From Methanomassiliicoccaceae archaeon DOK (GTDB taxonomy: Archaea; Thermoplasmatota; Thermoplasmata; Methanomassiliicoccales; Methanomethylophilaceae): DNA of 64,000 nucleotides. The notes under the pieces were generated by a model. It had not been told where the DNA came from. It did no database searches and saw only the letters and a list, made by a program, of their open reading frames with translations. Position numbers and translations under genes: made by a program. This document shows, one piece after another, positions 54,042 to 64,000 of this stretch; within the stretch, counting starts at the first letter, position 1; each line of letters starts with the position of its first letter. The stretch lies in the NCBI GenBank assembly GCA_009911715.1, contig CP047880.1, positions 1,364,001 through 1,428,000 of the forward strand. Reading direction: 5' to 3'.

Positions 54042-55202
54042 TCATGCTCCGACGAGATAGGACCAGGTGCCCTCGAAGCCGAAGGGCGAGAGCTCGTCCA
54101 GACCGGCGATTACGCCGTCCAGGTCCTCCTGGGTGACCAGGTCGGGGTAGATCATCATAGCGACGCTGTACAGGTCCACCAGGCCGAAGACGCTGTTCCT
54201 AAGCTCCCCGTAGCAGAGCAGGACGTTCCCGTCCTTCACCGCACCCAGGTCGCTCCAGCCGGGACGGTCGAGGTACCCCGAGACGGCGTCCGCCAGCTCC
54301 CCGTCGGTTGGCGACGCCCCGTAACCGAGCGTAGACAATCCCCCGTAGTACGGCGTGCAGACGAGCACTATGTAGTCTGGGCCGTCGCCGTCCGGCTCCA
54401 GCATCTTCTCCAGGTTCCAGTCCGTGTCCACGCCTGCCGCGCTGTCGCAGATGTTGTTCCCTCCCAGGACGTTGAACTCGGGACATCCCATGGCGACGAC
54501 GTTCCCGTAGACGGACTGGTCTGAACCGGGAAGCTCCACGTAGTACGAGAACTCCCTGGATTCACCGGCGATGGCGCCCATGACATAGTCGAGCTTCTCG
54601 TTGTAGAAGTCCACGACCTTGTCCGCGGTCTCGGAGGTGCCCATTATATCCCCGAGGATGCCGTAGTTGCTCTCGGCGATGCCGTCCGTGAACGACTTGT
54701 CGTAGAACTCCAGGTACACGACGGAGATTCCGTCGCCGAGCGCCTCTATCTGCTCCTCCATGCCTGGCATGTAGTTGACCGTCGCCCCCGCGAGGAGGAC
54801 CAGGTCGGCCTCGGTCTCGTAGATGAGCTGCGCCGGGATCGCTCCGGTGCTGAAGACGTCCCCGCACATGGGGACGTCGGCGAGCTCCGGATAGCTCTCC
54901 AACAGAAGATCCCATTTCGCGGGCTCCCTGGTCTTGATGTCCTCCGGCAGAAGGCAGACGTAGTCCTCCCACCCCTCGCCGACGGACATCGCGAAGATCT
55001 CAACGATCGTCGGGTCGCATATCGCAACCCTCTCAACCGGCAGGGAGACCTCGATCGTCCTGCCGGAACTATCTGTAACCGTTATCGAATCGCCCTTGGG
55101 CTCATCGCTTCCACCGTCATCACCTGCAAGCTGCCATACGGCGACCGCCGCGACGATGACCACTGCCACGATTGCTATCGCGGCCACTGCTTTGCTGTTC
55201 AC
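54042..55202 (-). CDS. Iron/siderophore-type substrate-binding lipoprotein or anchored protein
   Basis: This is a 386-aa FepB/BtuF-type periplasmic-binding protein. An N-terminal membrane anchor (AVAAIAIVAVVIVAAVAV) is followed by an acidic linker and the class III binding fold: TVTDSSGRTIEVSLPVERVA, then VLLAGATVNYMPGMEEQI. It captures the ligand outside the membrane. There is no lipobox Cys, so the hydrophobic helix is the anchor. The promoter region carries TTAGG-TATT-CCTAA at 55274-55287 over the TATA. Confidence 0.92.
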   Translation of the reverse strand: MNSKAVAAIAIVAVVIVAAVAVWQLAGDDGGSDEPKGDSITVTDSSGRTIEVSLPVERVAICDPTIVEIFAMSVGEGWEDYVCLLPEDIKTREPAKWDLLLESYPELADVPMCGDVFSTGAIPAQLIYETEADLVLLAGATVNYMPGMEEQIEALGDGISVVYLEFYDKSFTDGIAESNYGILGDIMGTSETADKVVDFYNEKLDYVMGAIAGESREFSYYVELPGSDQSVYGNVVAMGCPEFNVLGGNNICDSAAGVDTDWNLEKMLEPDGDGPDYIVLVCTPYYGGLSTLGYGASPTDGELADAVSGYLDRPGWSDLGAVKDGNVLLCYGELRNSVFGLVDLYSVAMMIYPDLVTQEDLDGVIAGLDELSPFGFEGTWSYLVGA

Positions 55203-55273
55203 GTGATTCCTCCTTCAGAGGAGCCACTCCGAACCTTCCGACACCGACACCATCGATGGATTCGTATTTAATA

Positions 55274-55287
55274 TTAGGTATTCCTAA
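55274..55287. promoter_or_regulatory. Iron-box-like operator over the binding-protein promoter
   Basis: TTAGG, TATT, CCTAA is a perfect 5-bp inverted repeat with a 4-nt spacer. It overlaps the minus-strand TATA (CTAATATTAAATAC). A repressor bound here would block transcription of the importer operon. It resembles DtxR-family boxes. Confidence 0.6.
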
Positions 55288-55378
55288 AAACTATTTGGCC
55301 GCCCGGAACGCGATGCCGTCCCAGTAATCTGTTTAAAGGGTTTAGAAAGGGTTTCTGATGCCTACCGCAACCGGCGCC

Positions 55379-55471
55379 TCATGCCGCCACATTGACGTAG
55401 ATGAACGCGGCGAGCAGGATCACGATGACGGCACCGATGAAGGTGACGTCCATGATTTCCCTCTTGTTCAT
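55379..55471 (-). CDS. 30-residue single-TM membrane peptide
   Basis: This short gene begins MNKREIMDVTFIGAVIV and continues to ILLAAFIYVNVAA, a basic N-terminus followed by one TM helix. CGGAGG lies 5 nt before the ATG and TATA-like ATTTATATC about 25 nt further up, so expression is well supported. The region between it and the ABC gene carries three TTAGG-type boxes, so it is probably co-regulated by iron. It may be a small partner of the ABC transporters; no family recognised. Confidence 0.6.
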   Translation of the reverse strand: MNKREIMDVTFIGAVIVILLAAFIYVNVAA

Positions 55472-55510
55472 ATTAGCCTCCGATAGGTTTGCATCGGTCT
55501 CTGAAACGAG

Positions 55511-55574
55511 TTAGGTTAGGCGTGATATAAATATTTTAGGAGTACCGAAAAATTAAATTTAGGAATAACTAAAT
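55511..55574. promoter_or_regulatory. Cluster of TTAGG boxes between divergent promoters
   Basis: TTAGGTTAGG (55511-55520), TTTTAGG-AGTA-CCGAAAA (55534-55551, one arm mismatch) and ATTTAGG-AATA-ACTAAAT (55557-55574, one mismatch) lie between the 30-aa peptide and the ABC pair, mixed with TATA-like AT-rich elements. They are likely metal-repressor sites for both directions. Confidence 0.55.
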
Positions 55575-55581
55575 CACCCTC

Positions 55582-57374
<1,793 letters not shown>

Positions 57375-57378
<4 letters not shown>

Positions 57379-59123
57379 GCCTGCGCGTCTCCGTGATGCG
57401 CAGGTTCGCCCTGTCCGAGGACGGGTACAGATACCTTTGCAGGAGCTCCCTCGCCTGCATACTCAAGGACCTGGCGCTGATGTTCCCGGTGATGGTCCTC
57501 TTCATGTTCGTCTGTGACATCATGGGAGGCCCCGGCAACCCCTACGACCTGGACCTCGGCGCATGGGCGTACATCGCGATGATCGTCGTGTCCGCGGCCC
57601 TGATCGCCGTCACATACGTTTTCGAGTACAACGAGACATACTTCAACACCTACAAGGAGAGCTCCGCGAAGCGCATCGCCCTGGCGGAGAAGCTGAGGAG
57701 GCTGCCCATGTCCTACTTCGGCAGGAAGGACCCCACCGACCTGACCGTGAGGATCATGGGGGACTGCACGATGCAGGAGCAGTCCATGTCCCACTGGTTC
57801 CCCGAGCTCATCGGTTCGATGATCTGCATCTCCATGCTCGGGATCATGATCCTGGCGTTCGACCCCGTCATGGGTGCGGCATCCCTCTGGCCCATACCGG
57901 TGTCGTTCGCCATCGTGATCCTGTCGAAGAGGTTCCAGGACAAGTACAACAGGTACAAGTTCGACAGGACCCTGGAGGCCACCGAGGGTGTCCAGGAATT
58001 CCTGGAGACCTCGAGGGACCTCAGGGTCAACGATGCGGGCCGCAGGTACCTCGACGGCCTGTTTGGGAAGCTCGACAGGGTGGAGGGCGCTGAGTTCAAG
58101 GCGGAGTACATGGTGGCGATCTTCGTGGTGTCCGCCCAGCTGGTGCTGAAGTTCGGCATCGTCACCACCGCCCTCGCCGGAGGCTACATGATGGTCTCCG
58201 GAAGCCTCGACATCTTCGTGTTCATCGCCTTCCTCATCGTCATATCCAGACTGTACGACCCCCTGAACAACGCGCTCCAGAACCTGGCCGCCATGATAAA
58301 CGCCGAGTACAACATGGAGCGCCTCCAGGAGATCGCGGACCAGCCCGTCCAAGGCGGCTCCTCCGAGTTCAGGCCGGACGGATACGACATCGTGTTCGAC
58401 CACGTCCGGTTCTCCTACGACGGGGAGAGGGACGTCCTCAGGGACGTCTCGTTCACCGCCAGACAGGGCGAGGTGACGGCCATCATCGGGCCGTCGGGAG
58501 AGGGCAAGACGACTGCTGCTAAGCTCGCGGCAAGGTTCTGGGACCTCGACAGCGGGAGGATCACCGTCGGCGGCGTCGACATCTCCGGGATCGACCCCGA
58601 GACCCTCCTGTCCTGCTACTCCATCGTGTTCCAGGACGTGACGCTGTTCAACACCACCGTGATGGACAACATCCGCATCGGCAGGAGGGGAGCCACCGAC
58701 GAGGAGGTCATGGTCGCCGCGAGGGCGGCAAAGTGCGACGACTTCGTGTCGAGGATGCCCGAGGGCTACATGACCGTCATCGGGGAGAACGGGGCGAAAC
58801 TCTCCGGCGGGGAGAGACAGAGGATCTCCATCGCCAGGGCCCTGCTCAAGGACGCGCCGATCATCCTGCTTGACGAGGCCACGGCATCCCTGGACACGGA
58901 ATGCGAGACCCAGGTCCAGCAGGCGATCTCGGAACTTGTCAGGGACAAGACCGTCCTCATAGTGGCGCACAGGATGCGCACGATCGAGGGTGCGGACAGG
59001 ATCGTCGTGCTCAGGGACGGCACCGTGGAGGAGGACGGCAGCCCGGACCAGCTCATGGCCGAGGGCGGGACGTTCTCGAACATGGTGCGCCTGCAGAGCA
59101 GCTCCGAGGGCTGGACGCTCTGA
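57375..59123 (+). CDS. ABC half-transporter B of iron locus (YbtQ/IrtB-like)
   Basis: This 582-aa partner starts at GTG 57375, overlapping the first gene's stop (GTGA), with GGGGTGG upstream; ATG 57396 is an alternative. The TM domain is about 20-310. NBD motifs: GPSGEGKTTAAKL, LSGGERQRISIARALL, IILLDEATASLD and IVAHRMRTIEGAD. Both half-transporters have a catalytic Glu after the Walker B Asp. It forms a heterodimer with the preceding gene for a metallophore or related compound; direction is not certain from sequence. Confidence 0.88.
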
Positions 59124-59131
59124 GACCAAAC

Positions 59132-59147
59132 GGCGGGGCGACCCGCC
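59132..59147 (+). terminator. Terminator after the ABC pair
   Basis: GGCGGG, loop GCGA, CCCGCC followed by AACTTCCATTTTTCACAC. A second stem (CCGGCCC/GGGCCGG) lies at 59170-59187. Both lie between the ABC pair and ferredoxin 2. Confidence 0.65.
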
Positions 59148-59272
59148 AACTTCCATTTTTCACACAAGGTCCGGCCCCGGAGGGCCGGTGATAGAACGAA
59201 GACTTTTTGCAAGGAGGTTTCCACGCGGTTCAAGGGTGCCGCGCGGTCATGACGCCCGCATCGCGGACGGTC

Positions 59273-59437
59273 TCATGCCGAGATGCAGCTGGAGGGGCAC
59301 TCGTCGATGCAGGCTCCGCAGTTGCTGCACTTGGAGGTGTCGATCACGGCGACGTCCTCGCAGGTGATGGCGTTCTCGGGGCAGACATCGACGCATGCAC
59401 CGCATGCGACGCACTCGGAAGCGTTGATTGTTGTCAT
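59273..59437 (-). CDS. 2[4Fe-4S] ferredoxin
   Basis: This 54-aa ferredoxin has CVACGACVDVCP and CSNCGACIDECP and ends SSCISA with an extra Cys. It is close in sequence to the ferredoxin at 24962-25123. The SD-like AGAGGTAG is 5-6 nt before ATG 59437. The promoter has a minus-strand TATA (TTATATACTC, 59471-59480) and a perfect 10-bp palindrome at the predicted start. It is adjacent to the iron locus, so it is probably an iron-responsive electron carrier. Confidence 0.93.
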   Translation of the reverse strand: MTTINASECVACGACVDVCPENAITCEDVAVIDTSKCSNCGACIDECPSSCISA

Positions 59438-59445
59438 TTGGACTA

Positions 59446-59502
59446 CCTCTGAAATAGTGATTTCAGAGGAGAGTATATAAATCTACCTAATTATGAGTTA
59501 GG
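59446..59502. promoter_or_regulatory. Operator palindrome and TTAGG elements of ferredoxin 2
   Basis: CCTCTGAAAT, AGTG, ATTTCAGAGG (59446-59469) is a perfect 10-bp inverted repeat located where transcription should start. Upstream of the TATA is CCTAA-N7-TTAGG (59486-59502). Both fit repressor sites. A related CCCTAA/TTAGGG pair lies at 59631-59653. The rest of 59503-59677 holds no gene. Confidence 0.55.
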
Positions 59503-59677
59503 AATCTCTGAAAATACCGATTTTTTATTAGCCGCTCCTAACTGCGATTTCATACGTTTCAGGAACGTCTGGCCATGCTTCCACATAACTGCTGAACAGC
59601 AATTGTATCGGGGCGTATATGATTAACCAACCCTAAATTCAGTAGAGTTAGGGAGTCCTCATCCGCCGGCGGAGACC

Positions 59678-61090
59678 TCACTCCACCTGCGAGGACACGA
59701 GGTCCTCCACGATGTCGAGGAACTCCTCCTTCTTGTCAGGAGGTATCGTGGCCCCGGCGGCGACGGTGTGCCCGCCCCCGTATCCCCCCACCAGCCCCGA
59801 GGCGGTCTTCATGACCTGCGACAGGTCGAGCCCCTTGTCCACGAGGCTCCTGTTCGCCCTCGCAGACACCTTGACCCCGTCGTCCGAGTCGGCGAACGCT
59901 ATTATTGGGATGTTCCTGGAGCACTCGCCAGAGCTGAGGACCATCCCCGCGACTATGCCGACGACGGTCTCCTTGATCTCCGACCCTGCGTCGAACCACT
60001 GGATGAACCTCCTCTCCCTCAGGAGGTGGTTGTCGCGGATGTACGACATCGCCGACGAGATGTGCTTCCTGTGCTCGGCGCGGTTCCTCTCGGCGTCCTT
60101 GAGGGCCGTCATGTCGCCGCGGCAGATCCTCAGGCCCGTCTCGGCGTCGTCGTAGCGCCCGCAGGAGTTCAGGACGGTGGCGAACTCCTTAGCGTCCCTC
60201 AGGCCCGTGCCCTCTGGCTCGTTGGGGAACCTGTACATCTCCCCGAAGGCGCGCTCCCTGTCGCCCTCCGGCATCATGTCCAGGATGGCCTCGGTGGCCC
60301 TCTCCCTCTCCTCCTGCGAGAGGTCGTCCCAGTGCCTCCACCTGCCGCCCTCCTTTCCCTTTATCCCCATCCTGTCCAGGAACTGGAGGCAGGCCGCCGC
60401 GTTGTCGCTCAGTCCGGGGATCTGGGGGTCGCTGCTGAACTGGAGGTACTGGTTGATGGCACGGGTCTCCCTGCCGAAGAACCTCAGGTCCTGGTCCACG
60501 ACCAGGTCCCCGTTGGCCTGGGCGTCCGCCATGACCGTGCGGTTCATGCTGACCAGGGCCGAGTGCCCGGAGTCCTGGAAGTCCCCGACCGCCCCGACGA
60601 CCGCGAGGTATGCCAGGTCGACGTTGGCCGGATCCACGGCCTTGGACAGCAGGTAGGTCATGCCCGCGCCGCAGATCTCGTAGGAGCCGTCCATTCCGTA
60701 GGAGTGGGGGTTGAGATGGGTTATTCCCGAGAAGCTGTCCAGGACGGTCTGCTTCCTCCTCCACCTCGGGTCCGGGACGTGGTGGTCGGTGACGATAATC
60801 CCGTCCCGGGAAAACTCGGACAGGTAGCCGCTGCCCAGGTCGCATATCCAGACGACGTCCTCCGAGCTGGAGTTGATCGTCTCCAAAGTCTCCTCGGAGA
60901 TCTTCTTCTCGAACCTCACGGTGTGGTCCTTGCCGAGCCTCTCCGCGGTGATGTCCGCTATGGCCCCGGCCGATATCCCGTCCGCGTCGATGTGGGACAC
61001 GATCAGCACCGTCCCGGCGTCGCGCAGGGTCCGCGCCGCGGCGTCCAGGTCCCTCTGCATCCTGCGGAGGTCACCAGCGGTAGCCGGCAT
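59678..61090 (-). CDS. RecJ-like DHH phosphoesterase
   Basis: This 470-aa protein is of the DHH superfamily, archaeal RecJ/GAN type. Motifs: VSHIDADGISAGAI (motif I), WICDLGSGY (II), IIVTDHHVPDP (III, DHH) and a C-terminal DHHA1 region with GGYGGGHTVAAGATIP. Such enzymes degrade single-stranded DNA or RNA 5' to 3' and bind the CMG replisome in archaea. The start overlaps the 3' end of the exonuclease gene by 20 nt, so the pair is co-translated. No GINS gene is adjacent. Confidence 0.92.
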   Translation of the reverse strand: MPATAGDLRRMQRDLDAAARTLRDAGTVLIVSHIDADGISAGAIADITAERLGKDHTVRFEKKISEETLETINSSSEDVVWICDLGSGYLSEFSRDGIIVTDHHVPDPRWRRKQTVLDSFSGITHLNPHSYGMDGSYEICGAGMTYLLSKAVDPANVDLAYLAVVGAVGDFQDSGHSALVSMNRTVMADAQANGDLVVDQDLRFFGRETRAINQYLQFSSDPQIPGLSDNAAACLQFLDRMGIKGKEGGRWRHWDDLSQEERERATEAILDMMPEGDRERAFGEMYRFPNEPEGTGLRDAKEFATVLNSCGRYDDAETGLRICRGDMTALKDAERNRAEHRKHISSAMSYIRDNHLLRERRFIQWFDAGSEIKETVVGIVAGMVLSSGECSRNIPIIAFADSDDGVKVSARANRSLVDKGLDLSQVMKTASGLVGGYGGGHTVAAGATIPPDKKEEFLDIVEDLVSSQVE

Positions 61091-61841
61091 GCTCCCTCAC
61101 CAGCCTGTCGTAGATGATGTCTGCGATCCGCTCGAGGTTCACGGTGTCCGCGCGGTTGTACTCGGTGAGGATGTCCAGCGCGTCCCTGTCGCCGTTGTCG
61201 CCGTGCTTCTCCCAGAACTTCCACAGGCGCACGGCCTCGGCGCCGTCCACGCCCTCTATCTCCTCGGCGCGGGTGATGCCCAGCTCGATCTCCAGGGGCT
61301 TGAGCCCTCCCCTGTACCCGACCTTCCTGGAGGCGAAGCGCAGGTCGAACTGCGGTATGTCCCAGTCGACCTCGGGGAAGCTGTTCCTGAGAACGGGCAC
61401 GTCGAAGCAGCTTCCGTTGAACGTCACGAGGACGGCTGCCCCGTCGAGGGCGTCCGTCAGCGCCTGGGGTGTCAGGTCGATGCCCTCCGTGAGGGTCACC
61501 GTGTCCCCGGGCCTGTGGACCGTCACGACGGTCACCAGGGCGTCCCTGGAGAGTCCGTCCGTCTCGATGTCCAGATAGGCCGCCCTGTCCCTGAAGTGGC
61601 GGTACATCCTCCACACCTCCCCCTTCGGCATCATGTCGGCCAGCGACCGGGCGTCGCCGTCGTCCAGGAGCTCGGAGGCCTGGGTCAGCAGGACATCGCC
61701 CCGCTCCTTTGCATCCGGCCTCATGGCCTTCACGGTCTCGGAGGACAGGAAATCGTCCCAGCTGCGGACGCCGTCCTCCCAGATGGCCCTCTCCTTCTTG
61801 GAACCGACCGACGGAAGTATCTGGAATGTGTGGGTTATCAT
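61071..61841 (-). CDS. RNase H-fold exonuclease (YprB-like)
   Basis: This 256-aa DEDD-type exonuclease domain protein has AYLDIETDGLSRD (DxE), VLVTFNGSCFDVPVL (Exo II) and LTEYNRADTVNLERIAD (Exo III) in order, as in YprB/RNase_H_2 proteins. The N-terminal ~80 residues include a helix-hairpin-like region (GSKKERAIWEDGVRSWDDF). It starts at ATG 61841, not the GTG 61845-61847 upstream. It forms an operon with the RecJ-like gene, pointing to DNA repair or RNA processing. Confidence 0.88.
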   Translation of the reverse strand: MITHTFQILPSVGSKKERAIWEDGVRSWDDFLSSETVKAMRPDAKERGDVLLTQASELLDDGDARSLADMMPKGEVWRMYRHFRDRAAYLDIETDGLSRDALVTVVTVHRPGDTVTLTEGIDLTPQALTDALDGAAVLVTFNGSCFDVPVLRNSFPEVDWDIPQFDLRFASRKVGYRGGLKPLEIELGITRAEEIEGVDGAEAVRLWKFWEKHGDNGDRDALDILTEYNRADTVNLERIADIIYDRLVREHAGYRW

Positions 61842-62032
61842 GGACACGGGGTGTAGATTCTACTCGGTGATAAGCTTGTCCAGAACCTCCCGTGACCAAC
61901 TCGGAAACAGGTAGTTCCTATCCGAAGTGCCAGACCTCCGGGGGACCATCCATCCAACAACGTTCCGTGGTTGTTTATGCCCGAACGGGTAGCAGGGAAC
62001 CCCTTTTAACCGCCGCCCGGGATTGAAGATTC

Positions 62033-62137
62033 ATGAGATGCACCTACTGCGGACATGAAATCCCTGCGCTCTACCCGTTCTCGATGTGCCCCACATGCGG
62101 ACAGCCTGTGGACAGGCCCGTCGCCTCCGGGAACTGA
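62033..62137 (+). CDS. Mini zinc-ribbon protein (34 aa)
   Basis: This very short gene encodes a 34-residue peptide with CTYCGHE and CPTCGQP, the two CxxC pairs of a zinc ribbon (Cys 3, 6, 19, 22). A TATA-like CTTTTAAC lies about 28 nt upstream of the ATG, so expression may be leaderless. Most archaea carry many such mini zinc ribbons of unknown role. It is followed by a GC hairpin region and then the phosphoesterase gene. Confidence 0.6.
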   Translation: MRCTYCGHEIPALYPFSMCPTCGQPVDRPVASGN

Positions 62138-62217
62138 GACGAGCGCCCGGCCCCTCCGCTTGCCATGAGGGGGCCGGGAAGCATCTTTCTTATTGTGATT
62201 CGCTCTTCACCGCCATC

Positions 62218-62940
62218 ATGAGGTACAAGGAGATCCTGCCGGGAGTACGCATCACCAGCGACAGGTGCCTCATCCTGGAGGAGGGGCCGACCGTCGTCAT
62301 GGGCGACCTCCATCTCGGCTACGAGCGCGCCCTCGAGCAGGAGGGCATGTACATACCCAGGATCAACACGGAGTCCATCCGCGACGCCCTGAACGACATC
62401 CTGTGCAGGTACGAGCCGGAGCGCGTCGTCCTGCTGGGGGACATAAAGCACGACTTCAAGCGCGCCGGGTTCGAGGAGAAGCGCGAGGTGCGCAGGATCA
62501 TAGGGCTGCTCGCCGAGGCCGCGGAGACCGTGGTCATCAAGGGGAACCACGACAACTACATCCAGAACATCATCGGCGACATGGGGATACTGGCCGTCGA
62601 CAACATAGACATCATGGGCTACCGCCTGGAGCACGGGCACGTGGACTCGGGGGTGAGGCCGGTCATCATCGGCCACGAGCACCCGTCCGTCAGGATCCCC
62701 GGCGCCGTCGGCGGCGGGATGAAGATCCAGTGCTTCGTCCACGCCAGGAGGGACGGCGTGATCGTGCTCCCCCCGTTCAGCCCGTTCTCGTCCGGGAACG
62801 ACCTGGTCCTGGACAAGGAGTGCGTCATGGCACCCGCCCTCAGGGACTCCGACTTCGCCTCTGCGGAGATCTACGGCGTGACTGACATGGGGCTCATGGA
62901 CCTCGGGACGCTCAGGGACCTGTCCGACGTCGTCATATGA
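62218..62940 (+). CDS. Metallophosphoesterase (archaeal MJ0037-like)
   Basis: This 240-aa calcineurin-like phosphoesterase has MGDLHLGYERALEQEG (DxH), VVLLGDIKHDFK (GDxxH), VIKGNHDNYIQNI (GNHD) and IIGHEHPSVRIP (GHxH), all metal ligands in order. The family is the archaeal DEAD-helicase-associated or stand-alone phosphoesterase type, substrate unknown. TATA-like CTTTCTTATTG lies upstream of ATG 62218. It is single-gene in context. Confidence 0.92.
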   Translation: MRYKEILPGVRITSDRCLILEEGPTVVMGDLHLGYERALEQEGMYIPRINTESIRDALNDILCRYEPERVVLLGDIKHDFKRAGFEEKREVRRIIGLLAEAAETVVIKGNHDNYIQNIIGDMGILAVDNIDIMGYRLEHGHVDSGVRPVIIGHEHPSVRIPGAVGGGMKIQCFVHARRDGVIVLPPFSPFSSGNDLVLDKECVMAPALRDSDFASAEIYGVTDMGLMDLGTLRDLSDVVI

Positions 62941-63045
62941 CCCGTGAGTGATTCCTTAGAACGCGCGCGTAATAAAGAGCCGCAACCGATGTCCCCTTTG
63001 TTTTAATATGAGAAAGACATTGCTTCAACCAAGGAGATATTCAAA

Positions 63046-64000
63046 ATGACAATGACTCCTAAAGAGAGAGTACTCGCTGCAATGAAACAGGAATCTCTGG
63101 ACAGGCCCCCCGTGGCCATCTTCACCCAGTCCGCCACCCTCGGACAGATGGAGAAGACCGGAGCCGCCTGGCCCGAGGCCCACAAGAACGCTGAGCTCAT
63201 GGCCAAACTCGGAGCCGCTCAGGCCGACATCTTCGGCTACGAGTGCTGCAGGGCACCTTTCTGCCTGACCGCTGAGTCCGAGAGGCTCGGCGCCACCGTC
63301 CAGGTCGAGAAGAAGGACGCCGCCCCCATGATCAAGGCCCACCCCTTCAAATTCGACCCCATGACCAGCGAGTACGACGACCCCGCCAACCTGATGTCCC
63401 CCGAGGAGTTCATCCAGGGCGGCAGGCCCGCCATCGCCATCCAGGCGATCGAGCTCCTCGCCAAGTCCCACGGAGAGAACTACGCCATCGTCGCTGGAAA
63501 CACCGGACCCTTCACCCTGACCGGAAACCTCGTCAACACCGAGAACCTGGTCTTCGGAATGATGATGTGCCCCGAGGAGGTCGACAAATGGGTCGACGCC
63601 GTCAACCCCATCGTCACCGCCTACACCCACGCCCTGATGGACGCCGGTGCAGATGTCGTCCAGTGCTCCGAGCCCTCCGGATCCACCGACATGCTCGCTC
63701 CCGACATGTTCGACGAGGCCGCCGGACACCACGTCAAGACCGCCCTGAAGCCCAAGGATGGAAAGTACACCGTCCTCCACATCTGCGGAGACACCTACCC
63801 CATCCTCGACCAGATGGCCGCCACCGGAGTCACCGGAATCTCCATCGAGGAGAAGGTCGACCCCTTCAAGGCTGTCGAGAAGGTCGGCGGAAAGACCGTC
63901 CTGGTCGGAAACGTCGGATCCGTCAGGCCCCTGTTCCAGGGAACCGTTGAGGAGACCATCGAGGGAACCAAGAAGTCCGTCGATGCCGGATTCAACGTCA
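63046..64000 (+). CDS. Methylcobamide:CoM methyltransferase (MtaA/MtbA type), truncated by window
   Basis: This uroporphyrinogen-decarboxylase-fold enzyme transfers a methyl group from a corrinoid protein to coenzyme M, making the MCR substrate. 318 residues are visible. It starts MTMTPKERVLAAMKQES, with FTLTGNLVNTENLVFGM and the zinc ligands in VLHICGDTYPIL (HxC). The third ligand Cys is expected beyond the window edge. SD AAGGAGA (63031-63037) and TATA TTTTAATATG (63001-63010) precede it. Which methyl donor it serves (methanol, methylamines, thiols) cannot be told. Confidence 0.92.
   Translation, partial: MTMTPKERVLAAMKQESLDRPPVAIFTQSATLGQMEKTGAAWPEAHKNAELMAKLGAAQADIFGYECCRAPFCLTAESERLGATVQVEKKDAAPMIKAHPFKFDPMTSEYDDPANLMSPEEFIQGGRPAIAIQAIELLAKSHGENYAIVAGNTGPFTLTGNLVNTENLVFGMMMCPEEVDKWVDAVNPIVTAYTHALMDAGADVVQCSEPSGSTDMLAPDMFDEAAGHHVKTALKPKDGKYTVLHICGDTYPILDQMAATGVTGISIEEKVDPFKAVEKVGGKTVLVGNVGSVRPLFQGTVEETIEGTKKSVDAGFNV

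Noticed and set aside
59631-59653. CCCTAA/TTAGGG inverted repeat near the RecJ-like gene
   Set aside because: The 11-nt spacer differs from the iron boxes and it lies downstream of the RecJ-like stop, so a 3'-end hairpin is equally likely; not counted as an iron box.

Overview
This 64 kb window is a GC-rich, gene-dense stretch of archaeal chromosome. It comes from a methanogen, most likely a member of the Methanomassiliicoccales (Thermoplasmatota, H2-dependent methylotrophs). The grounds are a complete mcrBDGA operon, AtwA plus a run of methanogenesis marker proteins, a methylcobamide:coenzyme M methyltransferase at the right edge, topoisomerase VI, an archaeal-type RNase P RNA, TATA-driven and often leaderless transcripts, and avoidance of TAG. 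Every confident gene I checked ends in TGA or TAA. The one in-frame TAG sits inside an otherwise intact regulator, as might be expected where UAG can be read as pyrrolysine. No tRNA, rRNA, CRISPR array or insertion sequence was found.

Layout. 0.2-12.4 kb: top6A/top6B, two Sel1/TPR-like proteins, a LysR regulator, a PP2C phosphatase, isocitrate dehydrogenase, a cluster of tiny Lys/Glu/Arg-rich proteins with SD-led starts, and valS. 12.6-20.5 kb: an efflux locus with an MMPL/RND pump, two paralogous ArsR-like regulators (the second carrying the in-frame amber codon), a 74-residue orphan and a heterodimeric ABC exporter. Both regulators have a 23-bp inverted repeat of the same architecture at their promoters. 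20.6-29.9 kb: Na+/solute symporter, YigZ/IMPACT protein, ABC-F ATPase, ferredoxin, MFS transporter, NfeD-SPFH pair, CDGSH protein and small proteins.

30-46 kb: rnpB, YcaO (marker 1, McrA thioglycine formation), a HAD hydrolase, a very large duplicated GlcD-type flavoprotein, and then a compact leftward operon atwA-mcrC-mmp3-mmp6-mmp5-mmp15-mmp17-mmp7 plus a GIY-YIG protein. Next to it, divergently, is a methanogen-type HTH regulator with small conserved unknowns. 46.6-51.2 kb: the mcrBDGA operon with a trailing DUF2098 gene, a T-rich terminator and a hairpin-bearing mcrB leader. mcrC is not in this operon but in the atwA operon.

51.4-59.5 kb: a DUF169 protein, then an iron-type locus. It holds a FecB/C/D-like ABC importer, a 30-residue membrane peptide, a pair of YbtPQ/IrtAB-like ABC half-transporters and a second ferredoxin. 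Several of these promoters carry TTAGG-N4-CCTAA boxes resembling DtxR/IdeR iron boxes, and the same box lies upstream of the first ferredoxin at 25.2 kb. 59.7-64 kb: RecJ-like DHH protein, RNase H-fold exonuclease, a mini zinc ribbon, a metallophosphoesterase and the truncated methyltransferase.

The central theme is methanogenesis: MCR itself, its activation (AtwA, McrC, the marker proteins) and its modification (YcaO) lie within about 21 kb, with a substrate-side methyltransferase at the edge. Around this core are iron supply and Fe-S carriers, and an efflux locus under its own paired regulators.
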